From NCBI GenBank assembly GCA_048262715.1, contig JBLXEV010000001.1:124001-188000 (forward strand): a stretch of DNA of 64,000 nucleotides, read 5' to 3'. The notes below the pieces were generated by a model, which saw only the letters and a program-made list of their open reading frames with translations, was not told where the DNA came from and did no database searches. A program made the translations under genes and the position numbers. Within the stretch, counting starts at the first letter, position 1. Every line of letters starts with the position of its first letter. The stretch is from Albirhodobacter sp048262715 (GTDB taxonomy: Bacteria > Pseudomonadota > Alphaproteobacteria > Rhodobacterales > Rhodobacteraceae). Of this stretch, positions 9,177-18,338 are shown one piece after another.

Positions 9177-12100
9177 GCGCCCTCCTCCCCAGATGCATTT
9201 GGCCCAGATGCATTTGGCCCAGATGCGTTTGGCCCAGTTGCGTTTGACCCAGTTGCGTTTGACCCAGTTGCGTTTGACCCAGATGAATTGGTCGTCGCAC
9301 TATCCGCCGCTTCGCCCACCGTTTCCGGCACAGGGGCGTTCACATCGCGCCACTCGCCGTAGCGCGAGAGCAAATCATAATCGCTGCCATAGCTGATGAA
9401 TTGCGGCGCGCGGCGCGCGGTATAGCCCTGCGAGGGGCGCATATAATGCCCGATCAACGTGCGCAGCCTGCGCCAAGTTTCATCCAAAAGGGGCTGAGAT
9501 AACTCACGCGGCGCAACCTCTCCCGCCCCGCCCAGCCGCAGATAGGTTATGCCAGCCACATCACGCGGCCCCAGCGTCGGAAACGCCCCGCGCTGCACCA
9601 TAAGCGCTTCCAGAATGAGCTGTTTATCGAAGAGTTTCATCGCCTTATCTGTCGGCGGGGTGCCGGATTTATAATCATATACATGCGCCCTGCCATCATT
9701 CAGAAGGTCGATCCGGTCAGGCCGCGCTGTCAATTTGAAGACCGGCTCGCGCAGATCCAGCGCGCCGGTTTCCTCCAAGACCAAAGGCGTGCCCTCAGCT
9801 CGTCGCGCCGCTTCTGCCTCGACAAAACTCGCCGCAATCGCCTTGATCCGCGCTAGCCAGAGGCGCCGCGCCGTCGGCCAGACCACCTCGCGCTCCAGCA
9901 CCTCCTCGGCGATTTCGATCATCCGCACGGGATCCAGCGCCCCCGCGCCCTCCGTGCCGACGGCCTTGGTAAACCCCTCCGCGATCAGGTGCAAAACCTG
10001 CCCCCGCAGCCGCGCATCAGGATTAGGCCGGATCGGGTCGAGCTTGCGCAGACGCAAGATCCGCTTGGCGTAGATCTCGTAGGGGTCGCGGATCAGTCGC
10101 GCGATATCCGTCACTGGAAGCTCGCGCGGGCGGGCCTCCACGGGGGGCCGCGGCGAGGGGCGCTGCGCAGGGGCGCTCGGCGTTACCTGCTCCAACGCCT
10201 GTGCCTGATCGAGCCAGATCTGCCCCCTTGCCCGCATCTGCTCAATCGCCTCGGGGCCACGTTTCACCCGCAGTCCGTCCATCATATTGAGCAATCGGTT
10301 CAACCAGCGAGAGCGCACCGTCTGCGCCTCGGAATTGCGCACGGCGCGGGCAAGCACCACGCGCGGCGCGCCAAGCGCCTGCTGGAAATCATGCGCGGAA
10401 AGCCCGACTTGCCGTTCCGGCAACAATAGCCCTGCCTCATGCCGCATCTGGCGGCTGAGCCAAGGATCGGGCGCAGGGGCGGGCGGCCAGACCCCTTCGT
10501 TCAACCCTGCCAGCACAACCAGCTCAGCGCCTTGAACGCGGGCCTCCAGCGTGCCCCAGATCGCGATGTTCGGATGCGCTTCTTCACTGCGCCGCACGGA
10601 TCCCGCCCCCAACAACTCGTCGAGCAGATCGCAATATTGCGGCCCTGTGCAGGCGCCGCCGTGGTCAACCTCTGCCTCGAGCCCTGCAATAACTTGCCGC
10701 GCCTGAATGCCCGCCGCCTCCAGCCAAAGTTCGCTCCCTTCCACCGTGCCTTCCGGCCCTGCGGCAAGGAGATCGCAAAATGCCAGATGCTGCGCGAGCC
10801 AATCGGCCAGCAGCTCTGCGTTCTGCGGAACAGCCGCCTTGAGCAATTGCTCCAGCCACCCCGCCCACACGCGGCGCTGCGGGTTTTCATGCCCGTCCGC
10901 CCAAGCGAACAGCGCTTCCGGCGTCGGAAAGGCCGGACCATTGCGCCGCAAGTGCAGATCCAACGCGCGGGTGAACAGCATGTGCAGCCCGCGCCAGCTC
11001 TCAACGCCCTCGCCACCCTCCGCGCCTGTTGCGGTCAGCGGATGTTTGAGCAAGATCAGCAAGGTTTCGATCGTCATCGGCTCGGTCATCGCCCGCGCGG
11101 CATGGCGCAGGAGCCGCCCCGGCGCGGTGAGCTGCAAAGGCTCCCCCGCGCTGTCATCGGGCACGATCCCCCAACGCCCCAAAGCCGCAGCGACCCGCCG
11201 CGTCAGCACCCGATCCGGCGTGATCAGCGCGGCCCGCACACCCTGCTCCGCCGCCTCGCGCAGCACCAGCGCCACGGCCATTGCCTCGCGCCCGACATCG
11301 GGCGCTTCGATCAAGGTGATATCCCCCATCGCCTCGACCAGATCGGGCAAGAACTGGCCCTCGTCGATCCATTGATCGGTCACAGGCGCAGGCCGCAGTG
11401 CTAAGGAGCCGACCGCATTTCGATCCGGCGCAGGCGCGGGCGTCGCCTCCCAAACGGGGATCTGATCCGGCGTTATCTCCGCCGTTTTACACAATGCCGC
11501 GAACCGATATTGCGGGTGATCCTCCAGCGGCATCCTGCTTTCAGTCAGCGCCTGCCACACTTCTTCCGGCATCTCCGCATCGAAACCGGGCAGAACAACC
11601 GCCCCTTGCGGCAGCATTGAAACCGCGCGCATGAACTGCGCCGTGGCCCCGCGCGAGCCTGTGGATCCGGCGATGATGATCGGGTGTTCAGGCGGGTTGA
11701 GCGCCCATTGCGCGCTCAAATGATCGACCACCATCCGCTGCCGTGCATCAGAATCGGGCGCACTTGGATCGTCGAAAAACTGGGTGATGATATTGATAAA
11801 GCCAAGGCTCTTTTGCCAATGCGCCGCATGAGTTTCGGCGATATTGAGCTGCGCGAGCTTGCTGGGGTGCACGCCCTCTTGCTGCATCTCGGCCAGCAAT
11901 CCCTTGAGGCTATCCGCCAGCGAATAAAGGTTCGACCCAGCCGCAAACTCCGGCATGTTTTGCGTGAGGCCCGAGACCAGCTGCGCCAGTTCCAGCCGCC
12001 TGCGCAACGAGGGCACCGCAGGCGGCAGATCCCCCACCGCGCTATGCGCCAGATCCGTGAGCAGCCGCAAACGCGGCAAAAGTCGCGCGCCGCGCGCATC

Positions 12101-12277
12101 AAACGCCGCGCGCACATGGCGCATCATCCGCGAGGTGTTGAGATAGACCTCGACCTTCGCCATCTCATGCGGCGGCGCCTCCGCCATACGCGCAATCAGC
12201 CCGTCCACGAACTGCTGCGGATAATTCCCGCCCAAGGGCAGGCCAAAGAACCGTGCATGAGTTTGCGGATCAAACAT
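9173..12277 (-). CDS. addB: Double-strand break repair protein AddB
   Basis: AddB is the Chi-recognition/nuclease partner of AddA. The start at 12277 (MFDPQTHARFF) is chosen because the family begins this way and the ATG overlaps the murU end by 8 bases. The 1034-aa protein has degenerate helicase features and a C-terminal PD-(D/E)XK nuclease core (DRIDLLNDGRAHVYDYKSG). The last ~35 residues are unusual: pentapeptide repeats of the G-S/P-N-A-T/S type encoded by a 15-bp tandem repeat, placed just after the end of the conserved nuclease region. Confidence 0.93.
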   Translation of the reverse strand: MFDPQTHARFFGLPLGGNYPQQFVDGLIARMAEAPPHEMAKVEVYLNTSRMMRHVRAAFDARGARLLPRLRLLTDLAHSAVGDLPPAVPSLRRRLELAQLVSGLTQNMPEFAAGSNLYSLADSLKGLLAEMQQEGVHPSKLAQLNIAETHAAHWQKSLGFINIITQFFDDPSAPDSDARQRMVVDHLSAQWALNPPEHPIIIAGSTGSRGATAQFMRAVSMLPQGAVVLPGFDAEMPEEVWQALTESRMPLEDHPQYRFAALCKTAEITPDQIPVWEATPAPAPDRNAVGSLALRPAPVTDQWIDEGQFLPDLVEAMGDITLIEAPDVGREAMAVALVLREAAEQGVRAALITPDRVLTRRVAAALGRWGIVPDDSAGEPLQLTAPGRLLRHAARAMTEPMTIETLLILLKHPLTATGAEGGEGVESWRGLHMLFTRALDLHLRRNGPAFPTPEALFAWADGHENPQRRVWAGWLEQLLKAAVPQNAELLADWLAQHLAFCDLLAAGPEGTVEGSELWLEAAGIQARQVIAGLEAEVDHGGACTGPQYCDLLDELLGAGSVRRSEEAHPNIAIWGTLEARVQGAELVVLAGLNEGVWPPAPAPDPWLSRQMRHEAGLLLPERQVGLSAHDFQQALGAPRVVLARAVRNSEAQTVRSRWLNRLLNMMDGLRVKRGPEAIEQMRARGQIWLDQAQALEQVTPSAPAQRPSPRPPVEARPRELPVTDIARLIRDPYEIYAKRILRLRKLDPIRPNPDARLRGQVLHLIAEGFTKAVGTEGAGALDPVRMIEIAEEVLEREVVWPTARRLWLARIKAIAASFVEAEAARRAEGTPLVLEETGALDLREPVFKLTARPDRIDLLNDGRAHVYDYKSGTPPTDKAMKLFDKQLILEALMVQRGAFPTLGPRDVAGITYLRLGGAGEVAPRELSQPLLDETWRRLRTLIGHYMRPSQGYTARRAPQFISYGSDYDLLSRYGEWRDVNAPVPETVGEAADSATTNSSGSNATGSNATGSNATGPNASGPNASGPNASGEEGA
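9191..9290 (-). repeat. 15-bp coding minisatellite in the 3' end of addB
   Basis: Six consecutive 15-bp units (AGATGCATTTGGCCC-like, then AGTTGCGTTTGACCC-like on the plus strand) plus a decayed seventh. Two sub-families of three nearly identical units point to recent duplication. Because the unit is a multiple of three, copy-number change alters protein length without shifting frame. On the coding strand it gives GPNAS and GSNAT repeats. Confidence 0.93.
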
Positions 12278-12962
12278 GCGCGCCTCGCAGCATATCTTCC
12301 GCCAAAGCGATACTCTCTGGCCGCCCGACATCGCACCAAGCGCCCTCATGGACGAGGCCGTAGGCGCGGCCCTCCCGCAAGATCCTGTCCCACAGCACAT
12401 TCAGTGAAAATGCCGGATCCGCGATCTCCTCAAGCCCCGCCGGATTGAGGATCTGGAGGCCCGTATAAACATAGCCCGCGCCGCGCGTGATCTGCCCGTC
12501 TGGCGCGAGGCTGAAATCCCCTGCCCCGCGATGCCCCACGGCGCGCTGCGTCGGCACCAGCATCAGCAGCGCATCCATCCGCGCCGGATCCCATGCCGCC
12601 CGCAGTTTCGCGACGATATCCTCGCCGGTCCAAACGGCATCGGTATTCAACGTGAAAACCGGCCCCTCCCCCAGCAACGGAAGCGCTTTGCGCAGCCCGC
12701 CGCCGGTCTCCAGAATGGCGGCGCTCTCATCGGAAATCGCGATCCCGCGTGGGGTCAGGTAATCGCGCACCTGATCGGGCAGGTAATGCACATTGGCAAC
12801 GATCCGCGAAATCCCCGCCGCTTGGGCCAGCGAGAGCGCATGATCGATCAAGGGGCGCCCTGCGACCTCAACCATCGGCTTCGGACGATCCTGCGTCAAA
12901 GCCCCCATACGCGTCCCAAAACCGGCCGCGAAGAGCATCAGCGCATCGGGTGCGTTCCACAT
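12270..12962 (-). CDS. murU: N-acetylmuramate alpha-1-phosphate uridylyltransferase-like nucleotidyltransferase (MurU)
   Basis: A 230-aa sugar-phosphate nucleotidyltransferase. The nucleotide-binding loop LFAAGFGTRMGALT is followed by the RPKPMVEVAGRPLIDHAL segment near residues 25-42, and a metal-binding region (FTLNTDAVW) sits near residue 105. In pseudomonads and other bacteria MurU makes UDP-MurNAc from MurNAc-1-phosphate in a cell-wall recycling route that bypasses de novo MurA/MurB. The amgK gene directly upstream (25-bp overlap) supplies the kinase of the same route, which supports this assignment over a generic NDP-sugar pyrophosphorylase. Confidence 0.82.
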   Translation of the reverse strand: MWNAPDALMLFAAGFGTRMGALTQDRPKPMVEVAGRPLIDHALSLAQAAGISRIVANVHYLPDQVRDYLTPRGIAISDESAAILETGGGLRKALPLLGEGPVFTLNTDAVWTGEDIVAKLRAAWDPARMDALLMLVPTQRAVGHRGAGDFSLAPDGQITRGAGYVYTGLQILNPAGLEEIADPAFSLNVLWDRILREGRAYGLVHEGAWCDVGRPESIALAEDMLRGAHV

Positions 12963-13945
12963 TGGTCAATCATCCTTTGAAGCATGGCATCAGTTGGCGC
13001 AGGCGCGGCGGTGAAGAACGCCTCTTTGATCTCGCCGAGCTGCGGATGCGCCAGATTGCGTTCGATATAGCCCCATGTTCGGGGGATCAACGCGACATAG
13101 GATGCTTTACCCCCCGCAAGGCAAAGCCTTGTAAAAACACCGAGAATTCGGATTGAACGCTGCGCACCCAGAAGCGCATAGGCCAGTTCGAACTGCGCCG
13201 CATCGCCGTCAAAGGCAGCGCCGTAGCGGGCGCGCTCCGCCTGCTCGACATCGGCGCTCACATCGCGGCGCGCGTCTTGCAGGGCGGAAACAAGATCATA
13301 GGCAGGATGGGCTGCAACCGCGTCTTGGAAATCCAGCACGCCGAGCCGCGCAGTGCCGGAACGCTCCGGCAACCAGAGCAGATTCTCTGCATGAAAATCG
13401 CGCAAGCACATCACCGGTGCGACAGGGTCCAAAGCAGCATAGGCCTGCGCGATCAGGCTGGGCACGGCGAAATCAGCCGCCTCTCGCCCCGCTGCGGGCA
13501 GATACCAATCGCCGCAAAGCTGCGCCAAGTTGCTCAGCGCCTCTGCATCGAGGACGGAAAGCCCCGCCGGCGCAGGCCGCGCGTGCAGCGCGAGCAAAAA
13601 ATCTGTGATCTCACGGTAAAGCCCGGCCTCCCGTGCGGGATCCTGCGCGATCAACCGTGCGACCAGATCGTCGCCCAGATCCTCTAGCAACAAAAGTCCA
13701 TCCGCTTGCGCAAGGAGACGCGGCGCAGAAAATCCGTTTTCCGTCAGCCAGTGCCCGATCCGCATAAATCGCTGGATCTCGTCGCCCATATTCGGTGCAA
13801 TCATCAAAACGGCACGGGTTTGCCCCCGCTCTAACCGCTCGTAGCGCCGTGCCGAAGCATCGCCTGCAAGCGGGCGCCGCTGCGCATCCCCCCATCCCGC
13901 CTCGATGAGGAAACGGCAAATCCGCGTCTCGATCTCTCGGGTCAT
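12938..13945 (-). CDS. amgK: Anomeric N-acetylmuramate/N-acetylglucosamine kinase AmgK-like aminoglycoside phosphotransferase
   Basis: A 335-aa protein kinase-like phosphotransferase (APH family). It has an N-terminal ATP lobe (RPLAGDASARRYERL), the catalytic loop near residue 200 (LRDFHAENLLWLPE), which contains the catalytic Asp, and the metal-binding segment (LGVLDFQDAV). AmgK phosphorylates MurNAc or GlcNAc at the anomeric position during peptidoglycan recycling. It overlaps tsaE by ATGA upstream and murU by 25 bases downstream, so all three are co-translated. Confidence 0.85.
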   Translation of the reverse strand: MTREIETRICRFLIEAGWGDAQRRPLAGDASARRYERLERGQTRAVLMIAPNMGDEIQRFMRIGHWLTENGFSAPRLLAQADGLLLLEDLGDDLVARLIAQDPAREAGLYREITDFLLALHARPAPAGLSVLDAEALSNLAQLCGDWYLPAAGREAADFAVPSLIAQAYAALDPVAPVMCLRDFHAENLLWLPERSGTARLGVLDFQDAVAAHPAYDLVSALQDARRDVSADVEQAERARYGAAFDGDAAQFELAYALLGAQRSIRILGVFTRLCLAGGKASYVALIPRTWGYIERNLAHPQLGEIKEAFFTAAPAPTDAMLQRMIDQCGTHPMR

Positions 13946-14421
13946 ACAGCCAGCCCCGCCAAGCGCTGTGGCCAGTCACCGCCCCCCATAAAGCGGACGC
14001 GGCGACCTTCGCCTTCCAGCTCCAGCGCAATATGAAGCGCGTTTTCCGGCAAATGCCCGCCAAGCCGATCCGGCCACTCGACCAGACAAAGCCCCGCCCC
14101 GAATGCATCCGTCAGGCCGAGCTCATCGACTTCAGCAGGGCTGGAAAGGCGGTAAAGATCGGCATGCCAAATCTCGCCATCCGCATCCTCATACACCTGG
14201 ACAAGGGTGAAGGTCGGGCTAGGCACATCCTCCACCCGCGCGAGGCGCGCTTGAATGATCGCACGGGCGAGATGGGTTTTGCCTGCGCCAATATGCCCAT
14301 CGAGCAAAACTGTGTCGCCCGCACGCAAACGGGACGCAAGGGCTTCGCCCAAACGGGCGGTTGCCTCGGCATCCAGTAACGAAAGGCTTTGAAAAGCGGG
14401 GAGGGAGGGCTGCGCGTTCAT
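13942..14421 (-). CDS. tsaE: tRNA threonylcarbamoyladenosine biosynthesis ATPase TsaE
   Basis: TsaE is the P-loop ATPase that regenerates the TsaB-TsaD complex during t6A modification of tRNA. The Walker A GHIGAGKTHLAR lies near residue 45, followed by SPTFTLVQVY (switch region) and the DLYRL motif. The conserved VEWPDR is near residue 110. The ATG at 14421 gives 159 aa, the family norm; an upstream in-frame start would add ten residues without homology. It follows the DivL-like gene and overlaps amgK, the standard alphaproteobacterial order. Confidence 0.94.
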   Translation of the reverse strand: MNAQPSLPAFQSLSLLDAEATARLGEALASRLRAGDTVLLDGHIGAGKTHLARAIIQARLARVEDVPSPTFTLVQVYEDADGEIWHADLYRLSSPAEVDELGLTDAFGAGLCLVEWPDRLGGHLPENALHIALELEGEGRRVRFMGGGDWPQRLAGLAV

Positions 14422-14467
14422 CCTCGCAGTCTTACCTTGCCCAGCCCGCACCGCAAGCCGTTTGCGC

Positions 14468-16081
14468 TTAGCTGATAGCCCGCTCCGGATCAGCGCTGCG
14501 CATCACCATCAGCTGCGCGCAGGGCGCAAGGAGCGTGAAGCCGATCAGCGTCGCGCCCCCCGTCATGGGCACCAATCGGCAGCGCAGGTCGCTTCCGTCC
14601 AATCGGCGGAGGGTTTGCGACCATGGCGCACGCTCCTCGATTTGGGTGGCATAGGCACGAATCTTTGAGAGGGTCTCAGTCGTCTCACAGCTTTGCGCCC
14701 ACTGACGTACCGCATCCATGAGGCTGATCTGGCCCAAGGTCTCGGACGGATCCACGCCCCAAAGCCGCGTATAGGCCGCATTCGAGAGCACCAGATCGCC
14801 CGAGGATTGGAACACGGCAACGGCCTCCTCCAGCGAATCGAGCACCTCACCGCCCAGCTCCAACTCGGACCGGAACCGCCGCGTAAGCGATACTTCCGCC
14901 GAGATATCCTCGAACAAAAAGGCCACGGCACCATCGGGATGCGGCCGCCCAGTCACGCGGTAGGTTTGGCCCGACGGCAGGCTCCACACCTCGGAATGAT
15001 CGCCCGCTGCGGCGGCCTTTTCGAGTGCCGCCATCTGTTGCCGCCAGCTTCGGTAATCCTTCGGTTCCGGCATGACACGGCTTTCGCGTAAACGGTCAAG
15101 GAAGGAATACAAGGTCGGGCGGCCCGTCAGGAATTGTGCATCCAACCCAAGCAGATCAATCAGTGCGGGATTGAAGAGCTGCAACTGGCGCTGATGATCG
15201 AAAATCGCAAGGCCAATTGGCAGGTCCGCGAAGGTCTTGGTCAGCGTATTCACAAACTCACGCAGCGCACGCTCGGCCTTGACCGTCGCATCCGCGGGGA
15301 TCGCGAAATGTAACGCGCCGTCCTCCAGCAGCTGCGACTGGCAATCGAACCAAGACACCTGCCCCCCTTCACCATCGACCTTCAGCCGGCGCGGGACGGT
15401 GCCTGTTCCGGTCGGAGTTTTTGCGAATAGCCGCGGCAACGGCCAAGTCAGCACGTCTTCCTCCGAATCCAAAGCGCCCGCCCGTAAAATATACGCTCGA
15501 TTCGCCCATGTGACCAATCCATCGCTGCTTTCCCGCCACGCGAGCATTGGCGCACGGTCCACTGTGCTGCGCAGCAGGGTCAACTCATCCTCGAGCGCGC
15601 GCTGACTCAGCCCATCAACAAGTACCCCTTGCCCTTCTGCCTGAGGATCAATGAGGGTGATCCGCGCAAAACCGTTGATGTTTTCCGCCACCAGCCGCAT
15701 CGGCGCAAGTTCGCCCACCGCCTGCCGTGCCGTCATTTCGATCCGGCCCTCCTGCGCGAGCCGTCCGATGGCTTGCAGGAGGTTATCGAACCGAGGGATC
15801 AGAAATGATGCCAATCTTGCCCAATCCGTTGGCGCAACGGGGGTAACATCCAAGAGCCCGCGCGCCGAGGATGTCGCATCAACAAGATCTTCATCGTCGA
15901 ATATGAACACCGTCTGCTCAAGCACATCACTTCGGTTGATCGCGGCGGCGATCTTTGACTGCTTGGCGAAGAATGTGGACAAAACCATCAGCGCAATCAC
16001 TGCCGAGGCGATAGACGTGGTCACAATAATGACGGCCAGCACCCAATGTTCCACGACTCGCTCTCCGGTTTCAAAACCCAT
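14468..16081 (-). CDS. DivL-like membrane PAS-domain protein lacking the C-terminal kinase module
   Basis: A 537-aa protein with one N-terminal membrane segment (VLAVIIVTTSIASAVIALMVL, residues ~12-34). Three PAS-like regions follow, the clearest being AIFDHQRQLQLFNPALIDLLGLD and VAVFQSSGDLVLSNAAYTRLWG. Position directly upstream of tsaE-amgK-murU-addAB is that of divL, the CckA regulator in the CtrA cell-cycle pathway. Full DivL proteins continue after the last PAS into a HisKA-like (Tyr for His) and ATPase region. Here the frame stops just after the last PAS (TLIGFTLLAPCAQL) and tsaE begins 46 bases later, so the whole kinase module is absent. A GTG start at 16054 preceded by GGAGAG may be the real start. 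Identity as DivL is inferred from synteny and architecture. Confidence 0.62.
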   Translation of the reverse strand: MGFETGERVVEHWVLAVIIVTTSIASAVIALMVLSTFFAKQSKIAAAINRSDVLEQTVFIFDDEDLVDATSSARGLLDVTPVAPTDWARLASFLIPRFDNLLQAIGRLAQEGRIEMTARQAVGELAPMRLVAENINGFARITLIDPQAEGQGVLVDGLSQRALEDELTLLRSTVDRAPMLAWRESSDGLVTWANRAYILRAGALDSEEDVLTWPLPRLFAKTPTGTGTVPRRLKVDGEGGQVSWFDCQSQLLEDGALHFAIPADATVKAERALREFVNTLTKTFADLPIGLAIFDHQRQLQLFNPALIDLLGLDAQFLTGRPTLYSFLDRLRESRVMPEPKDYRSWRQQMAALEKAAAAGDHSEVWSLPSGQTYRVTGRPHPDGAVAFLFEDISAEVSLTRRFRSELELGGEVLDSLEEAVAVFQSSGDLVLSNAAYTRLWGVDPSETLGQISLMDAVRQWAQSCETTETLSKIRAYATQIEERAPWSQTLRRLDGSDLRCRLVPMTGGATLIGFTLLAPCAQLMVMRSADPERAIS

Positions 16082-16104
16082 TTGGTTAAAATCACGAAGA
16101 TTAG

Positions 16105-16119
16105 TTAACGCCTCGTTAA
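16105..16119 (-). promoter_or_regulatory. CtrA-type binding box upstream of the DivL-like operon
   Basis: TTAA-N7-TTAA with exact spacing (TTAACGCCTCGTTAA), the alphaproteobacterial CtrA full site. It lies 24 bases before the ATG of the DivL-like gene, in the 87-base gap after regB. If bound, CtrA would regulate the operon that includes a putative modulator of its own phosphorelay. The site is exact, but regulation is inferred. Confidence 0.6.
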
Positions 16120-16168
16120 TCCCCTTGGAGCGTGGCGGTTACTCTGACACGAGGCGCCATAAACGGCG

Positions 16169-17539
16169 TCAATGGAATGCGGTATTCTCGCCCAGCCCCC
16201 CAGAGGTTTCCGCGATCAATCGGTCCAGCGGCCAGCGCACCTCAACGACCGCGCCACGTCGCGGCGCCTCTTCCTCGGCGGTCAAGAAAGGATCTGCGCC
16301 ATTTGAGAACGAGAGCCGCGCACCTGTTCGCTCTAACAAGGTCTTGGCGATAAACAGGCCCAGCCCCATCCCGTCATATCCGGGCCTTGCAGGTTCAGAG
16401 CGTTTCGCGGCGAGGAAAGGATCGCCAATCCGGCCCAAAAGTCCCGCCGGATAGCCTGGCCCGTCATCAGAGACTCGCACTACCAGCAGATCATCCGACC
16501 AGCTTGCCTCAACCCACACGGCGGTTTGGGCAAAATCCACCGCATTCTGCACCAGATTGCGCAGCGCATGGATCAGTTCGGGATAGCGGTAAATCGTCGG
16601 CTGGCGCGCTGGCCCCCCCTCCATCGGCAGGCAATCGAAATGCACCGCCTTACCACGCTCCAGATGCGGCTCGGCGGCCTCGCGCAGCACCGCGAGAAGC
16701 GGCGCGGAGCGCAGATGGAGATCATCTTTCCCCGCCCGCCCCATCGAATGCAAAATATCACGGCATCGGTCGGCCTGTGCACGGATCAACAGCGCATCCT
16801 CGCGGTGGTCCTCGCGCTCCAACTCATCGGCCAGTTCTGCACTCACCAGCTTGATCGTCGCAAGCGGCGTGCCCAGCTCATGCGCGGCAGCGGCGACCAC
16901 ACCGCCTAGATCCGTCAGCTTTTGCTCGCGCACCAATGCAAGCTGCGTGGCAACAAGCGCATCTGCCATCGAGTGATTCTCCGATGCGATCCGGTGGGTA
17001 TAGACGCCCAGAAACACCACCCCGATCACAATCGAGAGCCAGAACCCGAAGCGGAACAACCGTGGCACTTCCAACAGCGTTCCATCGTCGAATGTCAGCG
17101 GCAGCGATACCATCGCGACCAGCGACACCACCACGATTGTCACCACACCCAAAAAGATCGTCGCCCGTGTTTGCAGCGCTGTCGCAGCGATTGTCACAGG
17201 CACGATGATCAAGAGCGCGAAGGGGTTTTCCAACCCGCCCGTGAGCCCGAGCAACAACGCCAATTGCGCCACATCGAACATCAGCATCGCGAGCGTTTCG
17301 CCCTCGGTCAGCCGTTTGGTTTCTGGGAACAAGAAGATCGCGACGAGATTCCCCGCAACGGCCGCGCCCACTGTCAGCAGGCACAGCGGCAGATCAATCG
17401 CGATTCCATAGACCATCCGCGCGGTAAAAATCGCGCCCAACTGCCCGAAAACCGCTGTCCAGCGCAGGAAAATAAGGGTTCTAAGCCGCACCCAATCGCC
17501 GTGCGCCTCGAGAGCTGGCAGCGTAGATCCTTGTTTCAT
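16169..17539 (-). CDS. regB: Redox sensor histidine kinase RegB/PrrB
   Basis: RegB senses the quinone pool and redox state and phosphorylates RegA, controlling photosynthesis, respiration and carbon/nitrogen fixation genes in Rhodobacteraceae. ATG 17539 gives 456 aa, close to the known ~460. Six membrane segments occupy roughly residues 20-185. The ubiquinone-binding motif GGLENPF is at residues 101-107. The H-box AAHELGTPL carries His-220, and the redox-active cysteine (QADRCRDIL, Cys-259) sits in the dimerisation helix as in Rhodobacter. An ATPase domain with N and G boxes (LRNLVQNAVDFA, DDGPGYP, GMGLGLFIAKTLLERTGA) follows. It is divergent from senC-regA. Confidence 0.97.
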   Translation of the reverse strand: MKQGSTLPALEAHGDWVRLRTLIFLRWTAVFGQLGAIFTARMVYGIAIDLPLCLLTVGAAVAGNLVAIFLFPETKRLTEGETLAMLMFDVAQLALLLGLTGGLENPFALLIIVPVTIAATALQTRATIFLGVVTIVVVSLVAMVSLPLTFDDGTLLEVPRLFRFGFWLSIVIGVVFLGVYTHRIASENHSMADALVATQLALVREQKLTDLGGVVAAAAHELGTPLATIKLVSAELADELEREDHREDALLIRAQADRCRDILHSMGRAGKDDLHLRSAPLLAVLREAAEPHLERGKAVHFDCLPMEGGPARQPTIYRYPELIHALRNLVQNAVDFAQTAVWVEASWSDDLLVVRVSDDGPGYPAGLLGRIGDPFLAAKRSEPARPGYDGMGLGLFIAKTLLERTGARLSFSNGADPFLTAEEEAPRRGAVVEVRWPLDRLIAETSGGLGENTAFH

Positions 17540-17659
17540 GCGCGCGCTCCCTGACGGCGAAATCCCTCCGTGACGTCGAATTGTCACACCTTGGCTAAGC
17601 CCATTGATACCGACGCGCCAATCGGCGATCAATGCGCGACCCAGAATTAGGAGAGTTTG

Positions 17660-18301
17660 ATGCCTATCGCCCCCAAGACCGCCGCGCTCGTCGCATCAGG
17701 TGTTGCGCTGCTCGGAATTGGCGCGATGGCGGTTGCCACGGTGATGCGCCCCGCAGGCGACATCTTCGCGGCCTGCCGCAACGGCGCGGTTGCAGGCGGC
17801 ACGAGCACGATTGGCGGGCCGTTCGAGCTTGTCGACGAGACCGGAAAGACGGTGACAGACAAAGACGTGATCACCGGACCGACGCTGGTCTATTTCGGCT
17901 ATACATTCTGCCCCGATGTCTGCCCGCTGGATGCCACCCGCAATGCGGAGGCTACCTATGATCTCGAGGATCGCGGCTATGAGGTCACGCCCGTGTTCAT
18001 CTCGGTCGACAGTGAACGCGACACGCCCGAGGTCATGGCCGAATTTACCGATATTATGCACCCGCGGATGCTGGGCCTCACGGGCTCTGCCGAGCAGATC
18101 AAAGCTGCCAGCAAAGCCTATAAAACCTATTTCAGCATCCAAACTCCGGGTGATCCCTACACGTTGATCGACCACTCGACCCAGTCTTACCTGCTGTTCC
18201 CAGAGTACGGCTTTGTCGATTTCTTCAGCCATAATGACCCTGCAAATGTCGTCGCCGACAAAATGGCGTGTTATATCGACGCCGTAGAGGCCGCCAAATA
18301 A
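17660..18301 (+). CDS. senC: SCO1/SenC (PrrC) copper chaperone
   Basis: A membrane-anchored thioredoxin-fold protein that delivers copper to cytochrome oxidase and, in Rhodobacter, influences RegB signalling. It has an N-terminal anchor (residues ~8-28) and the copper ligands CPDVC (Cys-84, Cys-88) plus His-172 in LIDHSTQSYLL. The length of 213 aa is typical. ATG 17660 follows AGGAG. Gene order regB-senC-regA matches that of Rhodobacter capsulatus and R. sphaeroides. Confidence 0.95.
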   Translation: MPIAPKTAALVASGVALLGIGAMAVATVMRPAGDIFAACRNGAVAGGTSTIGGPFELVDETGKTVTDKDVITGPTLVYFGYTFCPDVCPLDATRNAEATYDLEDRGYEVTPVFISVDSERDTPEVMAEFTDIMHPRMLGLTGSAEQIKAASKAYKTYFSIQTPGDPYTLIDHSTQSYLLFPEYGFVDFFSHNDPANVVADKMACYIDAVEAAK

Positions 18302-18338
18302 GCTGCAAGCCAATATGCAATCTGAGCCTGCGCAGGAT

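Noticed and set aside
14422..14467. Frameshift as the cause of the missing kinase domain in the DivL-like gene
   Set aside because: Only 46 bases separate the stop from tsaE, so there is no residual kinase sequence in any frame.
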